From positions 6,324,001 to 6,388,000 of the forward strand of contig NZ_CP140772.1 of NCBI RefSeq assembly GCF_037893185.1: 64,000 nucleotides of DNA, given 5' to 3'. This document shows positions 15,308-24,952 of the stretch, piece after piece (within the stretch, counting starts at the first letter, position 1; each line of letters starts with the position of its first letter). The DNA is from Chitinophaga sp. 180180018-3. GTDB lineage: Bacteria > Bacteroidota > Bacteroidia > Chitinophagales > Chitinophagaceae. Under the pieces are notes generated by a model, which was not told the origin of the DNA, ran no database searches, and worked only from the letters and a program-made list of their open reading frames with translations. The translations under genes and the position numbers were made by a program.

Positions 15308-16630
15308 CTATTCCAGTCCGAACAAGCCTTTGTTAAGCACCTGCAGCGTTTTCTCTTTATACTGACCATTAATCAGGATAGAGATATTGTGTCTGCTGCC
15401 ACCATATGAAATCATACGCAGCGGAATTTCTTCCATAGCATCAAATAGTTTGGTAATAATTGACGGCGTGGCTGCCACCTCGTTACCAACAATAGAAACA
15501 ATTGTTTGATGATAATCCAGTTCCACAGTACCAAAAGGCTGTAATTCTTTCAGGATCTGATCCAGGTACTGCGGATTATCGATGGTAATAGACACTGCCA
15601 CTTCTGAGGTGGTGATCATATCGATCGGTGTACGGTACTTTTCGAATATCTCAAAGATCTTACGCAGGAAGCCATAGGCCAGCAGCATACGGCTCGACTT
15701 GATCTTGATGGCGATGATGCCATCTTTGGCCGCAATTGCTTTCGCCCCGTTGCCATTGGGGAGTTCCGTGATGATAGTTCCTTTAGCCTCCGGCTGCATG
15801 GTATTGAGCAACTTAACCGGGATATTAAAATGCTGAGCAGGCCAGATGGAGGCCGGGTGGAGGATCTTTGCGCCAAAATAGGCCAGCTCCGCAGCTTCAT
15901 CAAATGAAAGCTGATCGATCGGGAATGTTTTCTTTACGACACGAGGATCGTTGTTATGCATACCATCGATGTCGGTCCATATCTGCACTTCCGCCGCCTG
16001 GATAGCCGCACCAATCAGGGAAGCAGAATAGTCGCTTCCTCCTCTTTTCAGGTTATCTACCTCTCCTTTAGCATTACGGCAGATATAACCCTGGGTAATG
16101 AAGATAGTCTGATCTTTATGTTGATTGATCAGGTTAGTCAGTTTCAACTTGATTTTCGGAATTTCCGGCTCCTCATATTCATCGATACTCATGAAATCCA
16201 GCGCCGGTAAAATTACTGCGGGAATGCCAGCTTCTTCAAGGTACACGCAGAAAAGCCGGGTCGACAGTAATTCTCCCTGAGCAAGAATATCTTTGTTCAA
16301 TGCTTCATTGAAAGAGATCTTCAGGATGATATTCAGAAATTCAAAGTGTTCATCAACGATCGCCTTGGCATTTGCGCGACCGGCTTCCTTCTTCACTAAT
16401 TCATCGCAAAAGGTTCTGTAATGGCTTTCCAGCTTATCTATTTGCTGTTTGGCCTGATCTTTCTTGCCTTCTGACAATGACTGGCTGATTTCCACAAGGG
16501 CGTTTGTGGTGCCTGACAGGGCAGACAACACCACAATTTTCTGATCTTTATCTGCAGTGATCAGTTGCGCTACCGAGTGCATACGCTCTGGTTTTCCCAC
16601 GGAGGTGCCACCAAATTTTAACACTTTCAT
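15308..16630 (-). CDS. lysC: Aspartate kinase
   Basis: The 440-residue product starts MKVLKFGGTSVGKPERM, the aspartokinase ATP-binding signature. It continues with the FITQGYICRN and RGGSDYSASLIGAA substrate/nucleotide loops, and ends in two ACT domains (about 300-440) that normally bind lysine or threonine. It phosphorylates aspartate, the first step to lysine, threonine and methionine. It is a monofunctional enzyme, not fused to homoserine dehydrogenase. It lies 79 nt downstream of the LDH2-type gene on the same strand and ends at a strong terminator. Confidence 0.95.
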   Translation of the reverse strand: MKVLKFGGTSVGKPERMHSVAQLITADKDQKIVVLSALSGTTNALVEISQSLSEGKKDQAKQQIDKLESHYRTFCDELVKKEAGRANAKAIVDEHFEFLNIILKISFNEALNKDILAQGELLSTRLFCVYLEEAGIPAVILPALDFMSIDEYEEPEIPKIKLKLTNLINQHKDQTIFITQGYICRNAKGEVDNLKRGGSDYSASLIGAAIQAAEVQIWTDIDGMHNNDPRVVKKTFPIDQLSFDEAAELAYFGAKILHPASIWPAQHFNIPVKLLNTMQPEAKGTIITELPNGNGAKAIAAKDGIIAIKIKSSRMLLAYGFLRKIFEIFEKYRTPIDMITTSEVAVSITIDNPQYLDQILKELQPFGTVELDYHQTIVSIVGNEVAATPSIITKLFDAMEEIPLRMISYGGSRHNISILINGQYKEKTLQVLNKGLFGLE

Positions 16631-16709
16631 CTGAATGTATATTTTTGCTTTTTGCTACCTGAAATCCAGCGCAGGCTTTATTTCCGGTGATTTTATGAAT
16701 GATGGTGAT

Positions 16710-17783
16710 TTAAAAATTCAAATTAAATTTCGCAGCTACTTCCCGCATATCTTTCACTACAGGCTCAATAACCGGAATGCCGTTTGCCAGCCGCTCCTGA
16801 TGCATTTCCCGCTCCGGATCTCCTGGTATCAGTACCTTCTTACCACTGACCGGTTCTGCGGCCCGGAAACGATTGATCCAGGTATCCATATTGGATTTGA
16901 ATTCATCTGCCGGCCTGAAGGCATCTACCCGCATTGCACCGAGGAAATGTCCCAGTCCTTCTCCTACCGGATCCGGTGCCAGTGGCAGGAAACTCACAAA
17001 AGGAGGTGCCCATGGCCCATAATTGGCTCCTGAAAGAACGGCCGAAAATATATCAACAATTGCTCCCAAACAATACCCCTTATGACTTCCGTGTTCCCGG
17101 TCGCCCCCGAGAGGCAGCAATGCTCCTCCCTCCCTGAGCTCATGGGGATTATTACTGGGGTGCCCCGATTTATCCTGGATCCATCCATACGGAGCCTCTT
17201 CATGCTTACGCTGCAGGATCTCCAGCTTACCGTTTGCGGCGGTGGTAGTGGCAAAATCGGCCACAAAAGCCGGCTGCTCTTTCGCCGGAATCGCCACTGC
17301 AATCGGGTTAGTGCCTAACATACGTTCGGTGGAAAAAGTAGGAGCTACCAGCGGACTGGCATTGGTCATGGCCATGCCTATCATGTCCTGCTCCAGTGCT
17401 TTCATGGCATGATAACCGGCAATACCGAAATGATTGGAGTTTTTAACGCTTACCCAGCCGGTACCAACAGCAGCAGCCTTCTGCATGGCTATTTCCATGG
17501 CATAAGGTGCAACTACCAGCCCCAGGCCTGCATCCCCGTCTATTACAGCTGTAGATGGGGTTTCATGCACAATCCGGATATCGGGCCTGGCATTGATGCG
17601 CTTAGCTTCCCATAAACGAACATAGCCCGACAAACGGGCTATTCCATGTGAATCAATTCCTCGCAAATCTGCTGATAACAATACTTCACTTGCCAATGCA
17701 GCGTGCTCCAGACTACAACCCATACGGATAAACACCTCCCGGGTGAACTCCCTCAAATGATGATAAGAAAAAATATGTTCCAT
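16710..17783 (-). CDS. LDH2/MDH2-family NAD(P)H oxidoreductase
   Basis: The 357-residue product matches the malate/L-lactate dehydrogenase family 2 (YlbC/ComC/AllD group). Key segments are DLRGIDSHGIARLSGYV, GDAGLGLVVAPYAM, the catalytic His in VKNSNHFGIAGYHA, and LGTNPIAVAIP. Family members reduce 2-oxo acids such as malate/oxaloacetate, ureidoglycolate or sulfolactate/sulfopyruvate; the substrate cannot be fixed here. Because ComC of this family is an L-sulfolactate dehydrogenase, and a ComA-like synthase occurs at 51842-52606, that activity is worth considering, though the genes are far apart. Confidence 0.85.
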   Translation of the reverse strand: MEHIFSYHHLREFTREVFIRMGCSLEHAALASEVLLSADLRGIDSHGIARLSGYVRLWEAKRINARPDIRIVHETPSTAVIDGDAGLGLVVAPYAMEIAMQKAAAVGTGWVSVKNSNHFGIAGYHAMKALEQDMIGMAMTNASPLVAPTFSTERMLGTNPIAVAIPAKEQPAFVADFATTTAANGKLEILQRKHEEAPYGWIQDKSGHPSNNPHELREGGALLPLGGDREHGSHKGYCLGAIVDIFSAVLSGANYGPWAPPFVSFLPLAPDPVGEGLGHFLGAMRVDAFRPADEFKSNMDTWINRFRAAEPVSGKKVLIPGDPEREMHQERLANGIPVIEPVVKDMREVAAKFNLNF

Positions 17784-17794
17784 CTGATGTTTAG

Positions 17795-18109
17795 TTAGGC
17801 CTGAGCGGTTGGTCCGCCAAAATTTAACGGTACTGATACCTGCTCCAGATCCTGTATCGGACCATGTACGGATTCAAATTTTTTGATATTATCAAGCATG
17901 GCCTTCATGAAGCGCTTTGCATGCTGAGGCGTAAGTATGATGCGGGATTTGACTTTTGCTTTAGGCAGACCGGGCATTACATTTACAAAGTCGACCACAA
18001 ATTCTGCATTTGAATGGGTGATGATGGCGAGATTCGCGTATTGACCTTCTGCAATTTCTTCATTCAACTCAATATTAAGCTGATTCTGTTCTTCATGCTG
18101 ATTTTCCAT
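17795..18109 (-). CDS. DUF3467 protein
   Basis: The 104-residue acidic protein has the DUF3467 signature: GQYANLAIITHSNAEFVVDF, then RIILTPQHAKRFMKAMLDN, and a proline-rich tail. The family is widespread in Bacteroidota and archaea and has no firmly established function. It lies 11 nt upstream of the LDH2-type gene, so the two are probably co-transcribed. Confidence 0.85.
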   Translation of the reverse strand: MENQHEEQNQLNIELNEEIAEGQYANLAIITHSNAEFVVDFVNVMPGLPKAKVKSRIILTPQHAKRFMKAMLDNIKKFESVHGPIQDLEQVSVPLNFGGPTAQA

Positions 18110-18128
18110 GTTGTATGATTTAGCCGTA

Positions 18129-18136
18129 CAAAAATA
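18129..18136 (-). promoter_or_regulatory. -7 element of the DUF3467 gene
   Basis: TATTTTTG on the minus strand, 19 nt before the ATG at 18109, matches TAnnTTTG. The adjacent terminator stem occupies the spacer region. Confidence 0.5.
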
Positions 18137-18142
18137 GAAAAA

Positions 18143-18162
18143 GAGGGCTCAAATGAGCCCTC
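18143..18162. terminator. Bidirectional terminator upstream of DUF3467
   Basis: GAGGGCTC-AAAT-GAGCCCTC is a perfect 8-bp stem extended by A/T pairs, with A and T runs on both sides. It may stop read-through from the minus-strand genes beginning at 21817. Confidence 0.75.
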
Positions 18163-18185
18163 TTTTTTTATAAACTCCGGATTGA

Positions 18186-18365
18186 CCAGTTTTGATACAT
18201 TGTAATTCAGCCGGTGTACCCGGACAACGAACAATCATTGCCCGGGTTAACAAGACCGATTATTCCAATCTGATACAATCTGTTGCGCAAACCAGTCTGG
18301 AATATGATCCGGCTGCGGAATACCCCACCATCGACAATGGCATTGGTATTACAAATTCTGGTTGA
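18186..18365 (+). pseudogene. Possible gene remnant (open frame without ATG)
   Basis: A 59-codon plus-strand frame, open from 18186 to TGA at 18363, has coding-like composition and includes NKTDYSNLIQSVAQTSLEYD. It has no ATG, and the only candidate start is a TTG at 18192. It could be the 3' end of a lost gene. No family was recognised, and chance is not excluded. Confidence 0.2.
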
Positions 18366-18983
18366 AAAAGAAAAAAAATTTATCGATATGCCTGATTTTA
18401 CTGATTTCTCGTTGAAAGAGAGCATTACCACATTGTCAGTCAACTTTTATTGCAGATTCATACTTTCCGGCAATAAACCTGCTATGTGCAAGGCATTATG
18501 CCCGACAACAGCTGACATTGTTGTACTCTCTCTAAGCATTATGTGATTTCTGAGATAAATTTCTTCATAAACAATTCAGATCCTGGTTGTATTGGTTATG
18601 AGCTAACTTCATATAACAAACTGGCCCTCTTGTGACAGTGGTAACAAGTTTTGTATACCATTTTAAATCGGTTCCAATTAACATAAGAATTACAGCAGTT
18701 ATCAATTCTTATAAATTATACACAGCCCCCTTATAAAGCAAAAACACATGTTTTAAACAAACATTACTGAGGTAGAATTCAGTAATAGGTATATGCCGAT
18801 AACAAGTTTTAAAGTTAAGGTAGATATTCGCTCATAAACAAAATCTGATTTAGATTTTGGTTGACACCCCCAAGTTAGAAAAAAAAAGAATTCAGCAACT
18901 CACCTACTTAACATTTTTTTAACAGTTATAAAAATGCACTATATAATAAATTGATTATCAATAAATTAATTTGAAAAAAAATT
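18366..18983. other. AT-rich gap with no recognisable gene
   Basis: About 600 nt of strongly AT-rich DNA. No convincing frame, tRNA or structured RNA was recognised. It may hold regulatory sequence or decayed DNA. Confidence 0.6.
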
Positions 18984-21056
18984 TCATTTATGCGATAAGA
19001 GATATTGTATTTGAAATTGAATAACTGTTTTTTTATTTCCGTAAATAAGATCGTTCCCACTTCCGGTTTTCGTTTGCCCGGGATAGACAGATTGATGAAA
19101 ACGTGCCCAGCAGGCCAGCTGCCGGTTTACCTTCCATTTAACATTCAGGTAGTATTGCCACCCATTTCCGTATAACTGAGATACTGCGTTTTCATACAGT
19201 ACACTACTTTCGGTAGCATAAATCCGGCTGCTATAGTCGCTGGTGCGGAAACTGGTGAGTCGCCCGGTAATACTGAAAGGCAGGCGCCTGAAATGATAAT
19301 CAGCTTCCTGATAGATCATCCACCCCGATTGCCGGGCATCCTCATCCCGATAAGCGCTGTATTCCAAACGTGTTTTAGCTTCCAGTTGACGACCTTTTTT
19401 GACGGTATATTGTAAACGTATATGCGTTGACGTAATATCGCCCGGAGCCCTGATTGGATTTCCGGGAAGCGTAGTATTCTCTGCCCCTTGCCGTTGATTA
19501 TACCGCAACAGTATAGCCATCTGCCGACCGGGTATATAGGTTGCCTGCACGAGAAAATCCTTGCCGGCAGAGGGAGCATTGGCGCGATACTTCAACCAGG
19601 GAAAACTAAAAACATCTGCATATGCATCCAGCTTCAGGCGGGTACTGACTTTCAGCGATATGGCGCTGTAAATTCCCTGTTCATTGGAAGTACGGTAACT
19701 TTCTCCAAATCCTTTAGCGTACATCGACTGATAGGCCCGGTCGTAATAGCGATACAACAAAGCTACATCTGCTGCCGGAGCTACACTTGTCATCAGTCCC
19801 TGCAAAATAGCGGGCTTTCCATTGGCACTCATGGCCATCTCTCCGAAGAAGTGTACATTTTTCCATCCGGCGGCATAATCGATACTTGCTGCTGTCAGTT
19901 CTCCGCTGTTAAAGTCAAACTGATTATACGGGGCCGTTTTCTTCTGCAATATGGGCGTAAAGCGATGATTGATAATGTTTGCGCCGATCCTCCATCTCCC
20001 GTTATTAAACTGTACATTGCCTCCTGTACTAACAGCGCTGATCGCTCCTTTTTTGGCACTTTCCGCCAATGTACGATGGTACCCGCTACTGTTCAGACTG
20101 GCCGTCGTTATTTCTTCCATCAGTGTATCGGTACTGCCATCCAGCCGGCGATAGGAAACAAATACAGTGGCCTCCCAGCGGCCATACTGCAACGTGGCGG
20201 CCGCGCCTCTGAAAAAATAAAACTCACCAGGGGAAGTATATGGCTTCAATACATCTCCTTCTTTCTTTATCTGCATAACGGCTGCCCCTTTGCCATAGGC
20301 CTGCCCCTGCCAGTTCAGCAACCCCTGTCCGAGGTTGACGCTGTAATCCCCCAACGCCAGCGCTTTTAACCGATGACGATTCCTGACAAACAAGTGAGCA
20401 CTGTAAAAATCGAATCCCTGCCGCTGTGCCCCTTTAAACAGGGCTTCACCGGGATCTTTCTCCATTGTTACACCCCAGCTGCAGTGCCGGGGAAAGCTAT
20501 AACGGTAACGGATAAACATTTTTTCGGGACTGCCCCGGTAAGCCGGCAAGGTACTGTCTGTACGCAGGTATCCCCTGGATTTTTCCAGCTGCCGGCTGGC
20601 ACGCAGTAAAAATGTATGCTCTCCTTTACGCATGTAGTCACGCAAAGTGTAATGAGGCTCCAGGTCGTCGCCCACATATACATAAGGCAGGATGCGCCGG
20701 ATTACCTCCGGCTCAAAGCCCGGCACTGCCTGCAATTCATAAATACTCACCAGGTTTCCGAGCAACGCGCGATATTGAAGAAAGCTGCTGATTTGCAACG
20801 GCGTCAACAGACCTATCGACTGTAAGTCCGCTTCATCAGCCTTGTTGAGCTGTATTGGATGTGTAGCCAGGGCATTTAGTTGCTGCCATTGCGCATCATC
20901 TTCTGATACCCGGTCTGTTGCTGCGGCCTCGCGCTCCAGGCTGTTCTCCATTGCAGCAGGAACCTGCTCGGTCTGTTGCCGGGCACTCAGCTGAAAACTC
21001 ATGCCGGATAGCAATAGCACGCCTGCAGCTATTTTGCGGAAGTTGGTAACTGCCAT
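18984..21056 (-). CDS. Helix-hairpin-helix protein with barrel-like C-terminus
   Basis: The 690-residue product has a signal peptide (about 1-25) and a ComEA-like tandem helix-hairpin-helix at about 68-128 (LNKADEADLQSIGLLTP, then LQAVPGFEPEVIRRILPYV). A long region (about 150-690) follows, rich in alternating aromatic and polar residues like an outer-membrane beta-barrel. HhH motifs normally bind DNA without sequence preference, so a surface DNA-handling role is conceivable. The gene overlaps the upstream barrel-like gene by 28 bp. The barrel interpretation is inference, and no characterised homologue was recognised. Confidence 0.7.
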   Translation of the reverse strand: MAVTNFRKIAAGVLLLSGMSFQLSARQQTEQVPAAMENSLEREAAATDRVSEDDAQWQQLNALATHPIQLNKADEADLQSIGLLTPLQISSFLQYRALLGNLVSIYELQAVPGFEPEVIRRILPYVYVGDDLEPHYTLRDYMRKGEHTFLLRASRQLEKSRGYLRTDSTLPAYRGSPEKMFIRYRYSFPRHCSWGVTMEKDPGEALFKGAQRQGFDFYSAHLFVRNRHRLKALALGDYSVNLGQGLLNWQGQAYGKGAAVMQIKKEGDVLKPYTSPGEFYFFRGAAATLQYGRWEATVFVSYRRLDGSTDTLMEEITTASLNSSGYHRTLAESAKKGAISAVSTGGNVQFNNGRWRIGANIINHRFTPILQKKTAPYNQFDFNSGELTAASIDYAAGWKNVHFFGEMAMSANGKPAILQGLMTSVAPAADVALLYRYYDRAYQSMYAKGFGESYRTSNEQGIYSAISLKVSTRLKLDAYADVFSFPWLKYRANAPSAGKDFLVQATYIPGRQMAILLRYNQRQGAENTTLPGNPIRAPGDITSTHIRLQYTVKKGRQLEAKTRLEYSAYRDEDARQSGWMIYQEADYHFRRLPFSITGRLTSFRTSDYSSRIYATESSVLYENAVSQLYGNGWQYYLNVKWKVNRQLACWARFHQSVYPGQTKTGSGNDLIYGNKKTVIQFQIQYLLSHK

Positions 21057-21817
21057 ATCAGCACGGTTGAAGGAGTAAGCCCCAACTGGGGATGAAATGC
21101 AGCAGCAACATCTATCCGCAATGAATGCAGGTAAAAAACAATTCCGGCATTATTGTACACGGGAGCAGAAGTCACTCCCATCTCCAATGCGAGGGCCTGC
21201 CCCAACCGGTAGAAAGCGGCTGCCTTTACCTGTGTGAATGCCGGCATACGCATCAATTCTCCCGTTAGCAGGCATTGCCCGGAGGCCTCCCATCCAACGC
21301 CCAAACTATACACAGTGCCTTCCTGTAGCGGCTTCAGAAAATTCACTCCCATATGAAGCTTTTCACTGAAATGCCATAGCAATCCTCCCTGTACACTGAA
21401 GCTTCCGGAATTACCTGCTCCCTGCACAGTAACCGAAGTATAACTGAACTTCAACCCCACTCCTGCCTTTGCGCCAAGCCGCCTGCCGTAAGCGCCTCCA
21501 ACCTGTTGCTGATGCCAGGCTGTATTTCCAAAACGAAAGATGCCCGCCCCGAAAGCTCCACCGGGTACGGGCACCGTTCCAACAACACCATACAACGGCA
21601 TCTCCTGCAGCATAAACCGGCGCTCAGCATAAACACCCAATGCAGCAGCAGATAAACACGACAAACCCGCCGGAGTATACCACGCGGATAATAAATGCTG
21701 AAAATGACGACTGTAACTTCCTACACCAATATTCCTTCCAATAGGCGCCAATATAGGCTGGGCCAATAACACAGGTATCAGCCATAACAACATAAGGGTT
21801 AACATCAACCGTTTCAT
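21029..21817 (-). CDS. Secreted beta-barrel-like protein, partner of the HhH gene
   Basis: The 262-residue product has a signal peptide (MKRLMLTLMLLWLIPVLLAQ) and a mature part rich in Gly and aromatic residues with alternating strands (GAFGAGIFRFGNTAW, LGAKAGVGLKFSYTSV), typical of small outer-membrane barrels of the PorV/FadL-like kind in Bacteroidota. Its 3' end overlaps the start of the HhH gene by 28 bp, so translation is probably coupled and the proteins may act together. No specific function can be named. Confidence 0.65.
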   Translation of the reverse strand: MKRLMLTLMLLWLIPVLLAQPILAPIGRNIGVGSYSRHFQHLLSAWYTPAGLSCLSAAALGVYAERRFMLQEMPLYGVVGTVPVPGGAFGAGIFRFGNTAWHQQQVGGAYGRRLGAKAGVGLKFSYTSVTVQGAGNSGSFSVQGGLLWHFSEKLHMGVNFLKPLQEGTVYSLGVGWEASGQCLLTGELMRMPAFTQVKAAAFYRLGQALALEMGVTSAPVYNNAGIVFYLHSLRIDVAAAFHPQLGLTPSTVLIWQLPTSAK

Positions 21818-21916
21818 ACGGGAATTGGGTTTAACAATAAATCAGGCTAACAAACTATTACAACACAAATGTAGGTATCAAAAAAAACAGGTTTGTTAAT
21901 GAAATCTAAACATAAA

Positions 21917-21947
21917 AAAGCCGGAACACCTCTCATGTTCCGGCTTT
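21917..21947 (-). terminator. Intrinsic terminator after deoxynucleoside kinase
   Basis: A perfect 12-bp stem (AAAGCCGGAACA and its complement) with a 7-nt loop is followed on the minus strand by CTTTTTTATG. Confidence 0.85.
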
Positions 21948-21968
21948 CCTCCGAGGGACGGAGTATCT

Positions 21969-22604
21969 TTAAAACAGTCCGTATAACTGTGAATCTATCT
22001 TTGATATTATCTCCCCGAGATCTTCATCACTCTCCGGAAATTTGTTCTTATCAATGTCGATGATCAATAACGGTCCTTCTTTATACTTCTCAATCCAGTT
22101 ATTATAATATTCATTCAGTCGCTTCAGATAATCGAGCCGGATATTTTCTTCATATTCCCTTCCTCTTTTCTGGATCTGTGCCACCAGTGTAGGCACCGAA
22201 GCCTGCAGGTATATCAGCAGATCCGGTGGCTTCACCATACTTTGCAGCGTTTCGAAAAAATTGAAATAATTATCAAAATCCCGCTTCGTCATCAGCCCCA
22301 TTTCATACAAGTTAGGCGCAAAGATGTGCGCATCTTCATAAATAGTGCGATCCTGTATCACTGTTTCCTTACCATTCTGGATCTCCAGCAATTGCTTCAA
22401 CCGGCCGTTCAGGAAATATATCTGCAGGTTAAATGACCAGCGTGGCATATCCTCATAAAAATCGTTCAGGTAGGGATTATGCTCCACATCTTCATACTGT
22501 GCATGCCATTTGTAATGTCTGCAAAGCATTTCTGTTAACGTGGTCTTTCCTGCGCCAATATTCCCGGCGATAGCAATATGCTTGATCTTATTCTGTTTTG
22601 CCAT
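21969..22604 (-). CDS. Deoxynucleoside kinase
   Basis: The 211-residue product has the P loop AGNIGAGKTTLTEML (about 13-27), the DRS-type motif QDRTIYEDAHIFA and a LID region QKRGREYEENIRLDYL. It belongs to the dNK/dGK family that phosphorylates deoxynucleosides in the salvage pathway; the preferred base cannot be told. It lies 48 nt after trpS on the same strand and ends at an intrinsic terminator, so the two are probably one transcript. Confidence 0.88.
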   Translation of the reverse strand: MAKQNKIKHIAIAGNIGAGKTTLTEMLCRHYKWHAQYEDVEHNPYLNDFYEDMPRWSFNLQIYFLNGRLKQLLEIQNGKETVIQDRTIYEDAHIFAPNLYEMGLMTKRDFDNYFNFFETLQSMVKPPDLLIYLQASVPTLVAQIQKRGREYEENIRLDYLKRLNEYYNNWIEKYKEGPLLIIDIDKNKFPESDEDLGEIISKIDSQLYGLF

Positions 22605-22652
22605 GCGATATGTGGTGATTCGTATTGAAAATAGCTACTGTCAGCGACTTTT

Positions 22653-23660
22653 TCAATAATAATTTATACCAATGAGTTTTTTCGCCTGATGCAAAGTTTG
22701 TGCCGCATTTGCCCTTGCTTTTTCAGCACCGGCCTTCACTACATTTTCCATGTAACTGGTATCCTGCTGCAGTTCTTTTGCTTTTTCGCGGATCGGCGCT
22801 ATAAACTTCACCATATCTTCTCCCAGCTGTCCTTTCATATCACCAAAGCGGATCGTCTGATTATCCCATGCTGCTTCATAAAATTGCACCACATCCGGAG
22901 CTGACACAAGTTTCATCAGATCAACCAGGTTGCGTACTGATTCCGGCATCGGAGTGCCCGGACTAACAGCGGCGCTATCGGTTTTAGCCTTTTTGATCTT
23001 CGTGCGGATCTTATCATCATCATCTGCCAGGTAAATGGTAGCCATCTCATTTTCACTCTTGCTCATTTTGCCGTTACCATCCAGGCTGGGAATGCGCAGC
23101 AGGTTATCTCCGTAGTTGAATGCCACCGGCTCCGGGAACAAATCAGTTTCATAACGGTGATTGAAGCGCTGGGCAAAATTACGGGCCATCTCCAGGTGCT
23201 GTCCCTGGTCTTTACCCACCGGAACTTTTATAGCCCTTTGTATCAGGATATCCACACTCATCAGCACAGGATAAGTAAGCAATCCTGCATTCACGTTCTG
23301 GGGCTGCAGGCGCACTTTATCTTTAAAAGTGGGTACTTTTTCCAGCTCCCCAACGTAAGCCAGCATATTCATCAGGAGGTATAGCTCTGCGATTTCGGGG
23401 ACATCACTCTGTACATACAGGGTCACCTTCTCAGGATCCAGCCCGGAAGCAATGTTCTCTGCCAGCACACGCATTACGTTGCCCTTCAGATCTTTAGGAT
23501 TGGGATGGGTGGTCAGCGAATGCCAGTCTGCCACAAAAAAGTAGCAGTTAAAGTCTTCCTGCATCCGGATATAATTACGGATCGCACCAAAATAGTTGCC
23601 TAAATGCAAATAACCGGTAGGGCGAATGCCACTTACCACAATTTCTTTTTCTGTTGCCAT
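22653..23660 (-). CDS. trpS: Tryptophan--tRNA ligase
   Basis: The 335-residue product starting MATEKEIVVSGIRPTGYLHL is a class I synthetase. The HIGH-like motif is HLGN, the KMSKS motif is intact (GKMSKSENEMATIYL), and PVGKDQGQHLEMARN contacts tryptophan. Length matches bacterial TrpRS. An upstream ATG (23756) would add 32 residues with no family resemblance. It is divergent from gatC. Confidence 0.96.
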   Translation of the reverse strand: MATEKEIVVSGIRPTGYLHLGNYFGAIRNYIRMQEDFNCYFFVADWHSLTTHPNPKDLKGNVMRVLAENIASGLDPEKVTLYVQSDVPEIAELYLLMNMLAYVGELEKVPTFKDKVRLQPQNVNAGLLTYPVLMSVDILIQRAIKVPVGKDQGQHLEMARNFAQRFNHRYETDLFPEPVAFNYGDNLLRIPSLDGNGKMSKSENEMATIYLADDDDKIRTKIKKAKTDSAAVSPGTPMPESVRNLVDLMKLVSAPDVVQFYEAAWDNQTIRFGDMKGQLGEDMVKFIAPIREKAKELQQDTSYMENVVKAGAEKARANAAQTLHQAKKLIGINYY

Positions 23661-23789
23661 AACAGGGCGCAATTTAATGAAAAACCGCAAAGCTTTAAGG
23701 GGAAAGCTTAAGCCACCGAAGCAGGAACTTATCCCGTTGCAGTCATCCCGCAGCATAAAGGTTTCCTCTTTTTTCTGGCCGTTTATCCC

Positions 23790-23797
23790 TAATTTTG
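23790..23797 (+). promoter_or_regulatory. -7 element of gatC
   Basis: TAATTTTG matches TAnnTTTG and lies 54 nt before the gatC ATG. The -33 element is not clear. Confidence 0.45.
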
Positions 23798-23851
23798 AAG
23801 CACTATCATAATTACCCTTTATATTTAATTATCTTTTGATTTAATTTGACT

Positions 23852-24142
23852 ATGGAAGTGAATGACGCACTGGTACAACAACTGGCTGATCTGGCCAGAC
23901 TTGAATTCAACGACCAGGAAAAGGCGGAAATACGCGGAGATCTGCAACGAATGATCACTTTTGTGGAGAAACTGAATGAGCTCGACACCAGGGATGTAGC
24001 ACCATTACTTCATCTTACAGATGATTATAATGTTTTCAGAGAAGACAAGGTGATACCGGCTATTACCCGTGAAGAAGCCCTGCTGAACGCTCCTTCAGCC
24101 ACTGAAGAATACTTCAGTGTACCCAAAATAATAAAGAAATAA
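23852..24142 (+). CDS. gatC: Asp-tRNA(Asn)/Glu-tRNA(Gln) amidotransferase subunit C
   Basis: The 96-residue product ([20 protein letters not shown]) matches GatC, including [19 protein letters not shown] and the C-terminal [14 protein letters not shown] segment. GatC tethers the amidase GatA to GatB in the enzyme that makes Gln-tRNA(Gln) and/or Asn-tRNA(Asn). The gatA and gatB genes are not in the window. It is followed after 5 nt by an ABC ATPase, probably co-transcribed. A TTG at 23846 is an alternative start. Confidence 0.92.
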   Translation: MEVNDALVQQLADLARLEFNDQEKAEIRGDLQRMITFVEKLNELDTRDVAPLLHLTDDYNVFREDKVIPAITREEALLNAPSATEEYFSVPKIIKK

Positions 24143-24147
24143 CCCAC

Positions 24148-24855
<708 letters not shown>

Positions 24856-24862
24856 TCATCAT

Positions 24863-24938
24863 GAATTATAAAGAGAAGATCCCGGCGGAGAGGCACTCAA
24901 TTAGTGCTATCTTCGCCGGGATCTTCTCTTTATAATTC
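24863..24938. terminator. Long inverted repeat between ABC ATPase and adenosyltransferase
   Basis: Arms 24863-24887 and 24914-24938 are exact complements (25 bp), and pairing continues inward with a G-U and three more pairs. An inner 5-bp hairpin (24893-24897 with 24903-24907) fills the loop. It ends the ABC gene; both flanking genes are on the plus strand. Confidence 0.75.
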
Positions 24939-24952
24939 CTAATGCTCAATTT

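Noticed and set aside
22653..23756. Longer trpS start at 23756
   Set aside because: The added 32 residues have no counterpart in TrpRS; the ATG at 23660 gives the normal N-terminus.
24856..24952. Cobalamin riboswitch upstream of the adenosyltransferase gene
   Set aside because: The spacer is fully taken up by a simple long hairpin; the conserved B12-box is not present.
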